This document shows, piece by piece, positions 39,975-49,741 of a stretch of DNA of 64,000 nt (position 1 is its first letter; each line of letters begins with the position of its first letter). The notes under the pieces are model-generated. The model did no database searches. It saw nothing but the letters and a program-made list of their open reading frames with translations, and had not been told where the DNA came from. This stretch comes from Solirubrobacter taibaiensis (GTDB taxonomy: Bacteria > Actinomycetota > Thermoleophilia > Solirubrobacterales > Solirubrobacteraceae): positions 38,003 to 102,002 of the forward strand of contig JAPDDQ010000028.1 in NCBI GenBank assembly GCA_027587225.1. Reading direction: 5' to 3'. The position numbers were made by a program, and so were the translations under genes.

Positions 39975-41014
39975 TGATGACCGGCTTGGACTTCGAGCTC
40001 GACAGCACCGGTCAGTTGGACGAGGTCCTCGGCCTCGCCGAGCATCTCCGCGACGCGCTCTGGCGCGTCGATTCCTCGGGCGCCCGTCCGGTCGACGCCA
40101 CCGGCGGCGTGATCGTCGCGGGCATGGGCGGGTCGGCTTCGGGCGCACGGCTCGCGCAGGGCGCGATCGGTCCGCGGCTCACGCGCCCGCTGGTCGTGTC
40201 AGACGGCTACGCGCTGCCGGGCTGGGCCGGTCCGTCGACGCTCGTGCTGCTCTCCAGCTACTCGGGGAACACGGAGGAGACGCTCGCGGCGTACGACGAC
40301 GCGGCGGCGCGCGACGCGCCGCGGATCGTGGCGTCCACCGGCGGGGCGCTCGTCGAGCGTGCGCGGCGCGACAACGTGCCCGTGATCCCGATTCCCGGCG
40401 GCTTCCAGCCGCGAGCCGCGATCGGCTACTCGCTCGTCGCGGCGCTGGAGGCGGCCGCGCTCGGCGGCGCCGCGCCTTCGCTGCGCGACGAGATCGAGGC
40501 GGCGGCCGACCTGGCCGAGGCGCTGGCCGCCGAATGGGGCCCGGAGGGCGACGAGTCCTCGGAGGCCAAGGCGATCGCGCGCTCGCTGCACGGCACGGTC
40601 CCGGTGATCGCGGGCGCCGAGGTGGGCGCCGCGGCGGCGTACCGCTGGAAGTGCCAGTTCAACGAGAACGCGCAGCTGCCGGCGTTTGCGTCCGCGCTAC
40701 CGGAGCTCAACCACAACGAGGTCGTGGGCTGGGAGTCCGCGCGCGATCTCGGGCGCTTCTCCTACGTGTCGCTGGAAGACCCGACCGCTCACGAGCGCAA
40801 CCGGCTGCGGGCCGAGCTGACGGCGGAGATCGCCGGCGCCGGCGCCGATCCGGTGGTGCGGGTGGAGGCGCGCGGCGCCTCGCGCGTGGAGCGGCTCGTG
40901 TCGCTGGTGCTGCTGGGCGATCTCGTCTCGATCTACGCCGCGGTCCTGCGCGGCGCGGACCCGGTCGACATCCCGGCGATCGACTCGCTCAAGGCGTCGA
41001 TGCGCGCGCGCTGA
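39974..41014 (+). CDS. SIS-domain phosphoglucose/phosphomannose isomerase
   Basis: 346 residues from ATG 39974, sharing one base with the previous stop. Two SIS domains: 'GVIVAGMGGSASGARLAQGAI' (about 47), 'LVVSDGYALPGW', 'LVLLSSYSGNTEETLAAYDDA' (about 88-108), and C-terminal 'YRWKCQFNENAQLPAFASALPELNHNEVVGW' (about 218-248), which is diagnostic of bifunctional PGI/PMI, including the Glu and His catalytic region. Interconverts Fru-6-P with Glc-6-P and Man-6-P, feeding the upstream nucleotidyltransferase. Confidence 0.9.
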   Translation: MMTGLDFELDSTGQLDEVLGLAEHLRDALWRVDSSGARPVDATGGVIVAGMGGSASGARLAQGAIGPRLTRPLVVSDGYALPGWAGPSTLVLLSSYSGNTEETLAAYDDAAARDAPRIVASTGGALVERARRDNVPVIPIPGGFQPRAAIGYSLVAALEAAALGGAAPSLRDEIEAAADLAEALAAEWGPEGDESSEAKAIARSLHGTVPVIAGAEVGAAAAYRWKCQFNENAQLPAFASALPELNHNEVVGWESARDLGRFSYVSLEDPTAHERNRLRAELTAEIAGAGADPVVRVEARGASRVERLVSLVLLGDLVSIYAAVLRGADPVDIPAIDSLKASMRAR

Positions 41015-41018
41015 CGCG

Positions 41019-42623
41019 TCAGCGTTTGCGGTACCAGTTCGGCGAGGTGTTGGGCGGCGGGACGAGCGGCGTGGGCGTCTTGGCCACCAGCACGGACGGC
41101 TGCCCGGTCTCGACGTGCCGGGCGAGCGCCTCGCCGAAGTCGTCCTCGAGCCCGAAGACGGTCTCCGCCCACACGCCGAAGGACGCGGCCATCGCCTCGA
41201 AGTCGGGCGTGTGGAGGTCCACGCCGAACGTCTCCGCGCCCGCGCGGACTTGGTCGTAGCGCAGCATCCCGTAGCCGCCGTCGTCGACGATCACGACGGT
41301 CAGCGGGATCTGCTCCTGCGCCATCGTCGCCAGTTCGCCGCAGGCGAAGAGGAAACCGCCGTCGCCGCAGACCGCGACCGTCGGGCCGGTGTCGGTCAAC
41401 GCGGCGCCGAGCGCGGCCGGGAACGCGTACCCGAGCGTCCCCCAGCCGAGCGGGACCTGCAGCCGGCGCGGGCCGGAAGGCGTGTAGAACCCGGCCATCC
41501 AGTAGCCGGGGATGCACATGTCGACGACGACGTTGGCGTCGGCGGGCACCGCGAAGCGCATCGCGTCCAGGAAGCGCAGCGCAGTGGCGTCGAGACCCGA
41601 GCACGCCTCGGCGCGGACGGCGGCGAGGTCGCGTGCGTCGTCGCGCGGGGCGACGGCTTCGGCGAGCGCGGCCACCGCGGTCGCGTCGGCGGCGACGTGC
41701 ACGTCGACGCGGTAGTTCGTCGGTGCCTCGAGGCTGATGGCGATCAGCGTCTCGGGTTGCGGCTGGGCGAAGTTCTGCGTCTGCACGCCGTCGAGGTCTG
41801 ACCCGATCGCGATCACGACGTCGGCTTCGTCCCAGAGGCGCCCGGCGGCCTCCACGTGCGGCGGGAGCCCGACCAGCGACGGGTGCCCGGGCGGGAGGAT
41901 GCCCGCCGCGCCGTAGGTGGTGAGGACGGGCGCGCCGAGTCGCTCGGCCAGCGCGCGGACCGCGTTGCCCGCGTCCCTTGCACCACCGCCGGCCCAGATC
42001 AGCGGGCGGCGCGCGCCGTCGATCGCGGCGATCGCGGCGGAGAGGTCCGGTTCGGTGTAGTACGCCGTGATGTTGCGATAGACGCCGGCGCCCTCGTACG
42101 CGCTCCGCACGTACCCCGCGAGCAGGTCGGTCGCGATCTCCAGGTACACGGGGCGGGTCGGTGCCTCGACCGCCGAGCGCACGGCGGCCTCGACCGCCGG
42201 CTCCACCGCGTCGGCGGCGTGCGCGACGTGCACGGACTTCACGACCGGCGCGAACATGGCGGCCTGGCCGTCGGTCTCGTGCAGGATGCCGCGGTACTCG
42301 CCGGGCCGGCGCAGGCCGCTCGGGATGTCGGTGGCGATCACCAGGATCGGCGACCGCGACGCCCACGCCTCACCCACCGCGCCGAGCGTGTTGGCCGCGC
42401 CCGGGCCGGTGGTCGTGATCGCCACGCCCAGTTTGCCCGTCGCTCGCGCGTAGCCGTCGGCTGCGTACGCGGCGGCCTGCTCGTGGCGTACACCGACGAG
42501 ACGGATCGACGACTCGCGCAGCGCCGCCCAGAGCGCGAGGTTGTGGACTCCGGGCAGCCCGAAGCAGACTTCGACGCCCGCGTGCTCGAGCTGGTCGACG
42601 ATCACCTGCGCACCGGTGGACAT
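41019..42623 (-). CDS. Thiamine-diphosphate-dependent enzyme (acetolactate synthase-like)
   Basis: 534 residues from ATG 42623. PYR domain with catalytic Glu in 'LVGVRHEQAAAYAADGYARATGK' (about 45-65) and 'GPGAANTLGAVGEAWASRSPILVIATDIP'; middle domain about 190-330; PP domain with the ThDP motif 'VAVCGDGGFLFACGELATMAQ...VIVDDGGYGMLRYDQ' (about 410-460), where the usual NN is DD. Homologous to acetolactate synthase, glyoxylate carboligase and benzoylformate decarboxylase; the exact 2-oxoacid is undetermined. No regulatory subunit gene (ilvN) is adjacent, arguing against a biosynthetic ALS. Confidence 0.85.
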   Translation of the reverse strand: MSTGAQVIVDQLEHAGVEVCFGLPGVHNLALWAALRESSIRLVGVRHEQAAAYAADGYARATGKLGVAITTTGPGAANTLGAVGEAWASRSPILVIATDIPSGLRRPGEYRGILHETDGQAAMFAPVVKSVHVAHAADAVEPAVEAAVRSAVEAPTRPVYLEIATDLLAGYVRSAYEGAGVYRNITAYYTEPDLSAAIAAIDGARRPLIWAGGGARDAGNAVRALAERLGAPVLTTYGAAGILPPGHPSLVGLPPHVEAAGRLWDEADVVIAIGSDLDGVQTQNFAQPQPETLIAISLEAPTNYRVDVHVAADATAVAALAEAVAPRDDARDLAAVRAEACSGLDATALRFLDAMRFAVPADANVVVDMCIPGYWMAGFYTPSGPRRLQVPLGWGTLGYAFPAALGAALTDTGPTVAVCGDGGFLFACGELATMAQEQIPLTVVIVDDGGYGMLRYDQVRAGAETFGVDLHTPDFEAMAASFGVWAETVFGLEDDFGEALARHVETGQPSVLVAKTPTPLVPPPNTSPNWYRKR

Positions 42624-42674
42624 GGCTCTGACCGTACCGCTCAAGTTGCCCGGACGACGACCGATCGCGGGAGC

Positions 42675-44033
42675 GTGGTCCGATTCCCTCATGTCGCCTT
42701 CGCCTGCCTGTTCCTCGGGCTCGCCGGCTACGCCTTCACGGGCAACCCGCTCCTGCGTGACGGCGTCCAGCTGGCGGCGGTCGCGCTGCTCGTGGCCCAG
42801 ACCGTGCGCCGCCCCGACGCCCGCGTCGCGTGGGGCCTGCTCACGCTCGCGAACGCCGCGTGGGCGATCGGCGACCTGGACCCCGCACGCCTCAACGTCC
42901 TCTTCCTCGTCTCGTTCGGCTTCGCGCAGGCCGGCCTGGTCTCGCTCGCGGCCACCCAGGTCCGCAGTCGCTGGCTCGCGTTCGACGGCATCATCGTCGG
43001 CCTCACCGCCGCCGCGATCCTGACCGCCTACGTCAGCGACTCGCTCGTCGGGCTCGGCCTGCGCGTCCCCGCCACCGCGCTCGCGGGCGACGCGATGCTC
43101 GTCACGACCATCATGCTGGCGTTCGCCGTCAACGGCTGGCGGCCCGCGCGCGCCTGGTGGATCATCGCGCTCGGCGAGTCGCTGCTGGTCGCCAACGACC
43201 TCACGCTCACGAACCCGCTCGCCCCGCCACGGACTGCGCTCGTCGCCTGGTCGGCCGCGCTGCTGCTGACCTCGTACGCCGCGTTCCATCCCGGCTCGCC
43301 GCGCGCGCGGCGCGTCCCCGGCCTCGTCGCGGCGGGCGTGCCGATCGCCGGCGGCGCGATTTGCGTCGGGCTGCTCATGCACGCCGCGCTCACGCACGGC
43401 AACCCGGTGACGGTGTGGCTCGCGGGCGGCGCGCTGGTCGTCGGCCTCGTGCGGGCCGCGTTTCTGCTGCGCGAGAACCAGAAGCTCGTGCGCGACTCCC
43501 ACCGGGAGGCGGTCACCGACAACCTCACCGGCCTGCCGAACCGGCGCGCGCTGGTCGACGACCTCGATCGCACCGTCGCCGCGGGCACGCCGCACACGCT
43601 CGCGTTCTTCGACCTCGACGGCTTCAAGGAGTACAACGACGCGTTCGGCCACGCCGCGGGTGACGCACTGCTGCAGCGCCTCGCTCTGCCGCTCGCCGCT
43701 GCGGGCGGCCGCGCCTACCGGCTGGGCGGCGACGAGTTCTGCGTGTTGACCGACGCGGCGCCCGACATCGCGCGGGCCGTCGCGGCACTCACCGAGGGGG
43801 AGATCACCGCGTCATACGGGCTCGTCACCATTCCGGGCGAGGCCGACACCGCCGGCGACGCGCTCCGCCTCGCCGACGAGCGCATGTACGCGCGCAAGCG
43901 CCGCCGCCGCGCCGGTCAGGCGGACGTGCTGCTGCGAATGCTCGCCGAGCACGGCATGGAAGCGGAACGCGCCGCGCAGCTGGCGAGCGAGTTCGGGCGG
44001 CGTTCGCTCAGCGCGGCTTCTTCCGCGCGTTGA
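42675..44033 (+). CDS. Membrane-bound diguanylate cyclase (GGDEF)
   Basis: 452 residues from GTG 42675, the only start before the first membrane helix. Eight or so hydrophobic segments through about residue 265, then a GGDEF domain: 'DNLTGLPNRRALVDDLDR' (about 285), 'LAFFDLDGFKEYNDAFGHAAGDALL', signature 'AYRLGGDEFCVLTD' (about 350) and 'ADERMYARKRRR'. The GGDEF and metal-binding Asp are intact, so cyclic-di-GMP synthesis is expected; no clear RxxD inhibitory site. Divergent from the ThDP enzyme; overlaps the convergent small gene by 26 bp. Confidence 0.92.
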   Translation: MVRFPHVAFACLFLGLAGYAFTGNPLLRDGVQLAAVALLVAQTVRRPDARVAWGLLTLANAAWAIGDLDPARLNVLFLVSFGFAQAGLVSLAATQVRSRWLAFDGIIVGLTAAAILTAYVSDSLVGLGLRVPATALAGDAMLVTTIMLAFAVNGWRPARAWWIIALGESLLVANDLTLTNPLAPPRTALVAWSAALLLTSYAAFHPGSPRARRVPGLVAAGVPIAGGAICVGLLMHAALTHGNPVTVWLAGGALVVGLVRAAFLLRENQKLVRDSHREAVTDNLTGLPNRRALVDDLDRTVAAGTPHTLAFFDLDGFKEYNDAFGHAAGDALLQRLALPLAAAGGRAYRLGGDEFCVLTDAAPDIARAVAALTEGEITASYGLVTIPGEADTAGDALRLADERMYARKRRRRAGQADVLLRMLAEHGMEAERAAQLASEFGRRSLSAASSAR

Positions 44034-44160
44034 GCTGGCGCTGGACCTGCGCGATCTGCTTGCGCCCCTTCGGGCTGCGGGCGTAGGTCATCGCCTGGTT
44101 GGTGAGCTTGCGCCCCTGGCGGGTCTTGGAGAACTTCATCAGCGTGTTGAGCAAGGACAT
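44008..44160 (-). CDS. Small basic protein of unknown function
   Basis: 50 residues from ATG 44160, beginning MSLLNTLMKFSKTRQGRKLT and ending in an Arg/Lys/Gln helix ('KQIAQVQRQLNARKKPR'). High positive charge and helical content suggest nucleic-acid or membrane-surface binding. Divergent from merR with a short gap containing the MerR-type operator. A longer N-terminal extension is possible but lacks support. Confidence 0.55.
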   Translation of the reverse strand: MSLLNTLMKFSKTRQGRKLTNQAMTYARSPKGRKQIAQVQRQLNARKKPR

Positions 44161-44215
44161 GTGGCGCTCATCCTGCCCACAGTTCCTGAAGCGCACGCAA
44201 AGGGGACGCATGCCA

Positions 44216-44250
44216 ACCTTGACACAACTCTGTCAAGGTGTCGCTACACT
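44216..44250 (+). promoter_or_regulatory. MerR-type promoter/operator: TTGACA-N20-TACACT with 9-bp palindrome
   Basis: -35 TTGACA (44219-44224), 20-bp spacer, -10 TACACT (44245-44250). A perfect palindrome, ACCTTGACA (44216-44224)-CAACTC-TGTCAAGGT (44231-44239), overlaps the -35 and fills the long spacer. Overlong 19-20 bp spacers with dyads between -35 and -10 are the hallmark of promoters distorted by MerR proteins, and a merR gene starts 9 nt downstream of the -10. Confidence 0.75.
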
Positions 44251-44258
44251 GGCGTCCA

Positions 44259-44641
44259 GTGGACGCGCTCACGATCAACGAAGCGGCTGAGACCACGGGC
44301 TGGAGCCCGCGGATGCTTCGGTACGTCGAACGCGTCGGCCTCCTCGAGGCCAAACGCTCGGCCGCCGGCTACCGGCTGTACGGCCCGGCCGAGCTGCAGC
44401 GCCTGCGCACCCTGCGCGAGCTGCTCGACGAGCACGACATCGGCCTGTCCGATCTCGCGTTCGCCCTGCGGCTGCGCCGCGACGGCGAGCTCCGCCAAGC
44501 GACCGACGCCTGGATCGAGAGCGAGGCCCAGCGCCCCGCCGACGTCCCGTCGGCCGGCTGGCTGCGGTTCGAGCAGGAAAAGCACGAGAAGCTGCTCGCC
44601 GCGCTGGCGCGCCGCATTGAAACCCCCATCCCGGAGACTGT

Positions 44642-44645
<4 letters not shown>
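44259..44645 (+). CDS. MerR-family transcriptional regulator
   Basis: 128 residues from GTG 44259, 14 nt after the start of the TACACT -10, so likely leaderless. N-terminal winged helix: 'LTINEAAETTGWSPRMLRYVERVGLL', then 'AGYRLYGPAELQRLRTLRELLDEHDIGL' and a short dimerisation helix. No Cys ligands for metals and no large effector domain, so the signal is unknown. Stop overlaps ahcY start (ATGA), placing ahcY under its control and linking it to the methyl cycle. Confidence 0.88.
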
Positions 44646-46063
<1,418 letters not shown>

Positions 46064-46082
46064 GCCCTCAGCTTCTGGGCTT

Positions 46083-47273
46083 TTGCGGATCGAGTGGGCG
46101 GACGGGCAGATGCCCGTCCTCCGCTCGATCCGCGAGCGGTTCGCCCGCGAGCGGCCCCTGGAGGGGCTGTCCGTGGGTCTGTGCCTGCACATCACGTCGG
46201 AGACGGCGTGCCTGGTGCGGGCACTTGCGGCGGGCGGTGCGTCCGTCGCGCTCTGCGCCTCCAATCCCTATGCCACGCAGAAAGACGTGGCGGCGGCGCT
46301 GAGTGAAGAGGTCGAGGTCTTCGCGGGTGAGCCCGACGACTGGGCCGACAGCGTCGCCATGGTCGCGGGGCGCGCGCCCCGGATCACCCTCGACGACGGC
46401 GCGGACCTGCTGGGCGCGCTGCACGCCGTGCCCGAGCTGCTGGAGGGCATGCTCGGCGGCACCGAGGAGACCACGACCGGGCTCGTCCGGCTGCGGGCGA
46501 TGGGGGCCGAAGGGCGCCTGCACGTGCCCGTCATCGCCGTCAATGAGGCGCGGGCCGAGAAGGCGCTCAACGATCGCTTCGGCACCGGGCAGTCCGTGGT
46601 GGACGGCATCCTGCGCGCGACGAACATCCTGCTGGCCGGCCAGACCGTCGTGGTGCTGGGCTACGGCTGGACGGGACGCGGCGTGGCGTTGGCCGCCCAC
46701 GGGCTGGGCGCGACCGTGATCGTGTGCGAGGTCGATCCCTTGCGCGCCTTGGAGGCGCGGATGGAGGGCTTCGCCGTCATGCCGTCCCTGGACGCGGCGG
46801 TGCGCGGTGATGTGTTCATCACCGTCACCGGCGGCCAGGACGTGCTGCGCGGGGAGCACTTCACGCGCATGAAGGACGGCGCCGTGCTCGCCAACGCCGG
46901 GCACTTCGACGTGGAGATCTCGCTGCCCGACCTGCGCGAAGCCGCGGTGGCGGTGCGCGACGTGCTGCCGCTGGTGCGCCAGTACGACCTCGGCGGGCGG
47001 CGGCTGAACCTGCTGGCCGGCGGCCGGGTCGTGAACCTCGCCGCCGCCGATGGGCATCCGGCGGCGGTCATGGACGTCTCGTTCGCGCTGCAGGCGCTGG
47101 CGGCGGAAGCGCTGGCGACCGAGTCGTTCACGCCCGGCGTGCACCCGGTCCCGGACCGGATCGAGCGCGAGGTCGCCGCTCTGAAGCTGGCGGCGCTGGG
47201 CGTCGAGATCGACGCCCTGACGCCCGAGCAGGCCGCCTACCGCTCGCTCACATCGCCACCGCTCGCCCGCTGA
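46083..47273 (+). CDS. Adenosylhomocysteinase-like paralogue with substituted active site
   Basis: 396 residues from TTG 46083 (ATG 46110 is the alternative), 19 nt after ahcY. Resembles the short archaeal/Thermotoga-type enzyme, not a copy of its neighbour: 'RIEWADGQMPVLRSIRERFA', 'GLCLHITSETACLVRAL', 'ITLDDGADLLGAL', 'GTEETTTGLVRLRAMGAEG', 'VVVLGYGWTGRGVALAA'. The catalytic stretch normally VNDA-T-K---FDN reads VNEARAEKALND: the Lys position is Glu159 and the DN pair is swapped to Asn163-Asp164. The C-terminal NAD-contacting Lys/Tyr tail is absent. NAD binding seems intact but SAH hydrolysis is doubtful. Confidence 0.85.
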   Translation: MRIEWADGQMPVLRSIRERFARERPLEGLSVGLCLHITSETACLVRALAAGGASVALCASNPYATQKDVAAALSEEVEVFAGEPDDWADSVAMVAGRAPRITLDDGADLLGALHAVPELLEGMLGGTEETTTGLVRLRAMGAEGRLHVPVIAVNEARAEKALNDRFGTGQSVVDGILRATNILLAGQTVVVLGYGWTGRGVALAAHGLGATVIVCEVDPLRALEARMEGFAVMPSLDAAVRGDVFITVTGGQDVLRGEHFTRMKDGAVLANAGHFDVEISLPDLREAAVAVRDVLPLVRQYDLGGRRLNLLAGGRVVNLAAADGHPAAVMDVSFALQALAAEALATESFTPGVHPVPDRIEREVAALKLAALGVEIDALTPEQAAYRSLTSPPLAR

Positions 47274-48087
47274 CGCGGATCTCCGGGCGCTCGCTGTCGA
47301 TGGTGATGGTGAGCAGGCTGGGGCGGCCCATGTCGACGCCCTGGTGGACGGTGACGGTCGCGGGCGCGGTGACGGCTCCGACCTCGCGCAGGTAGTTGCC
47401 GAACGCGGCGGCCGCCGCGCCCGTGGCCGGGTCCTCGACGACGCCGCCGATGGGGAACGGGTTGCGGGCGTGGAACGTGGTCTCGTCCTCGCGGTAGACG
47501 AGGTCGACCGTGATCAGGTCCAGGTCGAGCATGAGCTGCTTGAGCGCCTCGAAGTCGTAGTCGAGGTCGGCGAGGCGCTCGCGGGTGGCGGCCGCCAGGA
47601 TGAGGTGACGAGCGCCGGCGTAGGCGATCTTCGGCGGCAGCGTCTCGTCGAGCTCGCTCGTGTCCCAGCCGAGCGCGTCGAGCGCGTTGTCGAGCACATC
47701 GTGTGGGACGTCCTCGGTGTGCGGCTCGACGCTCGTCAGCGTCGCGGTGATCCCGCCCGTCACGCCCTCGGTGTGGACGGGCACCGTGCCGGCCTTGGTG
47801 TGGAAGACGAGCGTGCCCGCGCCGTCGCGCTCAGCCAGGGCGACGCCGGTCGCGATCGTGGCGTGGCCGCAGAACGGCACCTCGGCCTCAGGGGCGAAGT
47901 AGCGCACGTCGTACTCGTTCGCGGCATCCGCGCGGGCGACGACGAACGCCGTCTCGCTGTAACCGAGGTCGGCGGCGATCTTGAGCATGTCGGTGTCGTT
48001 CAGGGCGCTCGCGTCGAGCACGACGCCGGCGGGGTTGCCGCCTTCGGGGGTCTCGGTGAATGCGGCATAGCTCAGGATCGCGGTCAT
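47248..48087 (-). CDS. PhzF-family isomerase
   Basis: 279 residues from ATG 48087. Conserved PhzF features: N-terminal 'YAAFTETPEGGNPAGVVLDA', catalytic Glu in 'DLGYSETAFVV' (about 45), 'YFAPEAEVPFCGHATIATGVAL' (about 62-82), and 'GGVVEDPATGAAAAAFGNYLRE' (about 215-236). PhzF-like proteins catalyse isomerisation with a proton shift; outside phenazine clusters, and none is present here, the substrate is usually unknown. Convergent overlap of 26 bp with the AHCY-like gene. Confidence 0.9.
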   Translation of the reverse strand: MTAILSYAAFTETPEGGNPAGVVLDASALNDTDMLKIAADLGYSETAFVVARADAANEYDVRYFAPEAEVPFCGHATIATGVALAERDGAGTLVFHTKAGTVPVHTEGVTGGITATLTSVEPHTEDVPHDVLDNALDALGWDTSELDETLPPKIAYAGARHLILAAATRERLADLDYDFEALKQLMLDLDLITVDLVYREDETTFHARNPFPIGGVVEDPATGAAAAAFGNYLREVGAVTAPATVTVHQGVDMGRPSLLTITIDSERPEIRVSGRAVAM

Positions 48088-48182
48088 GCGTCGATCGTGG
48101 CAGCGGTGATCGGTCGAGTCGGTACGGCTACCCGTCATGCGCCATCACGTTTCTGTAACCGCTGCGCAACGTTCGGTTATGT

Positions 48183-48205
48183 CTTGTTGAACGTCGGTCA
48201 ACAAG
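48183..48205 (+). repeat. 8-bp inverted repeat overlapping the Shine-Dalgarno
   Basis: CTTGTTGA (48183-48190), ACGTCGG, TCAACAAG (48198-48205). The right arm overlaps the AAGGAG ribosome site (48203-48208) of the CDP-alcohol transferase gene, so it may be an operator or a translation-blocking hairpin. Confidence 0.5.
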
Positions 48206-48214
48206 GAGTTGGTG

Positions 48215-48859
48215 ATGCAGGACCGCGAGACGACATTCCTCTTGGCCCGACCTGAGCGGCGGCTGCTGCGGGCGATCGCGGCACGGCTACCGGGCTGGGT
48301 CCGGCCGGACCATCTGACGGTGCTCGCGCTGGCCGCGGCCGTCGCGTTCGCCGTGGCCGCGGCGACGGGACACTTCTGGACGGCTGCGGCGTTGCTCGTC
48401 GTGCACTGGTTCGGCGACTCGCTGGACGGGACGCTGGCGCGCGTGCGTCACGCCGAGCGGCCGCGGTACGGCTACTACGTCGACCACCTGGCGGACGCGT
48501 TCGCCACGGTCGCGGTCGGCCTCGGGCTCGGCCTGTCGACGTCGATGCACCTCGTGTCGGGGCTCGTGCTCGTCGTCGCGTACCTGGCGTTGTCGATCAA
48601 CTCGTACCTGGAGACGCAGGCCTTCGGGCGGTTCTCGCTGGGCTACGGCCGGCTCGGGCCGACCGAGGCGCGGATCGCGCTGATCGTGCTGCTCGCCGTG
48701 GTGGCGCTGGGCGTCGAGGTGTCGTGGCTCGGGCTCACGCTGCTCGACGTGGTCGCGCTGGCCGGCGCGGCGATCATGGGGGTGGCGCTGGCGGCGCGGG
48801 CGTGCGGGAACGTGAAGGTGCTCGCGGCGCGCGAGCCCTACCGCGGCGCCGCGCCGTAG
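48215..48859 (+). CDS. CDP-alcohol phosphatidyltransferase family protein
   Basis: 214 residues from ATG 48215 with AAGGAG 6 nt upstream. Signature D-G-x2-A-R-x8-G-x3-D-x3-D is complete: 'DSLDGTLARVRHAERPRYGYYVDHLAD' region at about 70-95, seen as DGTLAR then GYYVDHLAD. About six membrane segments. Transfers a phosphoalcohol from a CDP-linked donor, in phospholipid head-group synthesis or a related pathway; the acceptor is not identifiable. Overlaps the convergent ctaG-like gene by 22 bp. Confidence 0.85.
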   Translation: MQDRETTFLLARPERRLLRAIAARLPGWVRPDHLTVLALAAAVAFAVAAATGHFWTAAALLVVHWFGDSLDGTLARVRHAERPRYGYYVDHLADAFATVAVGLGLGLSTSMHLVSGLVLVVAYLALSINSYLETQAFGRFSLGYGRLGPTEARIALIVLLAVVALGVEVSWLGLTLLDVVALAGAAIMGVALAARACGNVKVLAAREPYRGAAP

Positions 48860-49680
48860 CGCTCTTCGCGCTCGTCGGCCTCGTCCGCCTCCGAGAGCAT
48901 GCGGATGAACAGGTAGGCGAGCGCGACGCCCATCACCAGTGACTGCTCGAGGGCCATCAGGACGCCCGCCACCTGCTGGTCCTCGACGGCGGTCAGGCCC
49001 CAGCGCGTGCCGTCGCCGAAGCCGTAGTCGTAGAGCAGCGACGGCGCGAACCCGAGCAGGATGCCGAGGAACCCGACCAGGATCTTCGTGACCGCCATGT
49101 ACAGGACGGGGCCGAGGCCGCCGAGCCGCAGGCGGCTGCGGATCGGGGAGAGCAGGTGCCACCAGTAGAGGGCACCCGCGGCGGCGAACGTCAGGTGCTC
49201 GAGCGTGTGGATGAAGCTCTGGTCGAGCGCGGCTTCGTAGAACGCCGGGATGTGCCAGAACCACATCGCGCCGGCGTAGGCGACCACGCCGAACCACGGG
49301 TTCCCGAACGGCCCCGCCTTGCGCTCGAGCCAGTGGATGCGCCGCGTGACCGGGCGCAGGATGTGCTTCGTCAGCGCCAGCGTGAGGCAGATCGGCACCA
49401 GGTCGGCGAGGATCAGGTGCTGGACCATGTGGAACGTCGCGAACTGCTCACCGAGGCGGTCGATGGGCGAGATCAGCGCGACGAACAGCAGCGCGATCCC
49501 GAGCAGCCACAGCGCGAGCCGGCCATAGGGAGCCGCGCGTGGTCCACCTTCGCGTCTTGATGTCCGCCACCGCGCGACGTAGATCCACACGTACGCCGCG
49601 AGCGCGATCAGGATGATCGGAGCGAAGTTCCAGCCGGTGTCGACCGGTTGCGCCTGCCCGAACAGAGTTGGCACGAACAC
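48838..49680 (-). CDS. CtaG-type cytochrome c oxidase assembly membrane protein
   Basis: 280 residues from GTG 49680 (GTG 49674 also possible); longer versions read antisense through comF. Seven or so membrane segments. Family pattern of conserved His: 'FATFHMVQHLILADLVPICL', 'MWFWHIPAFYEAALDQSFIHTLEHLTFAAAGALYWWHLLSP', and Gly-rich 'ILVGFLGILLGFAPSLLYDYG'. Caa3_CtaG proteins aid copper insertion into heme-copper oxidases. No oxidase genes are next to it. Conserved His residues could bind copper. Confidence 0.85.
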   Translation of the reverse strand: MFVPTLFGQAQPVDTGWNFAPIILIALAAYVWIYVARWRTSRREGGPRAAPYGRLALWLLGIALLFVALISPIDRLGEQFATFHMVQHLILADLVPICLTLALTKHILRPVTRRIHWLERKAGPFGNPWFGVVAYAGAMWFWHIPAFYEAALDQSFIHTLEHLTFAAAGALYWWHLLSPIRSRLRLGGLGPVLYMAVTKILVGFLGILLGFAPSLLYDYGFGDGTRWGLTAVEDQQVAGVLMALEQSLVMGVALAYLFIRMLSEADEADEREERYGAAPR

Positions 49681-49741
49681 CGCGCGCAATTGTGACGAAG
49701 CCCGTGCTGTCCCGTGACAACTTTCCCGCCAGCATCCAGGC

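Noticed and set aside
41856..42674. Plus-strand extension ahead of the GGDEF protein
   Set aside because: Antisense to the ThDP enzyme, with His/Arg/Val-rich shadow composition and no domain.
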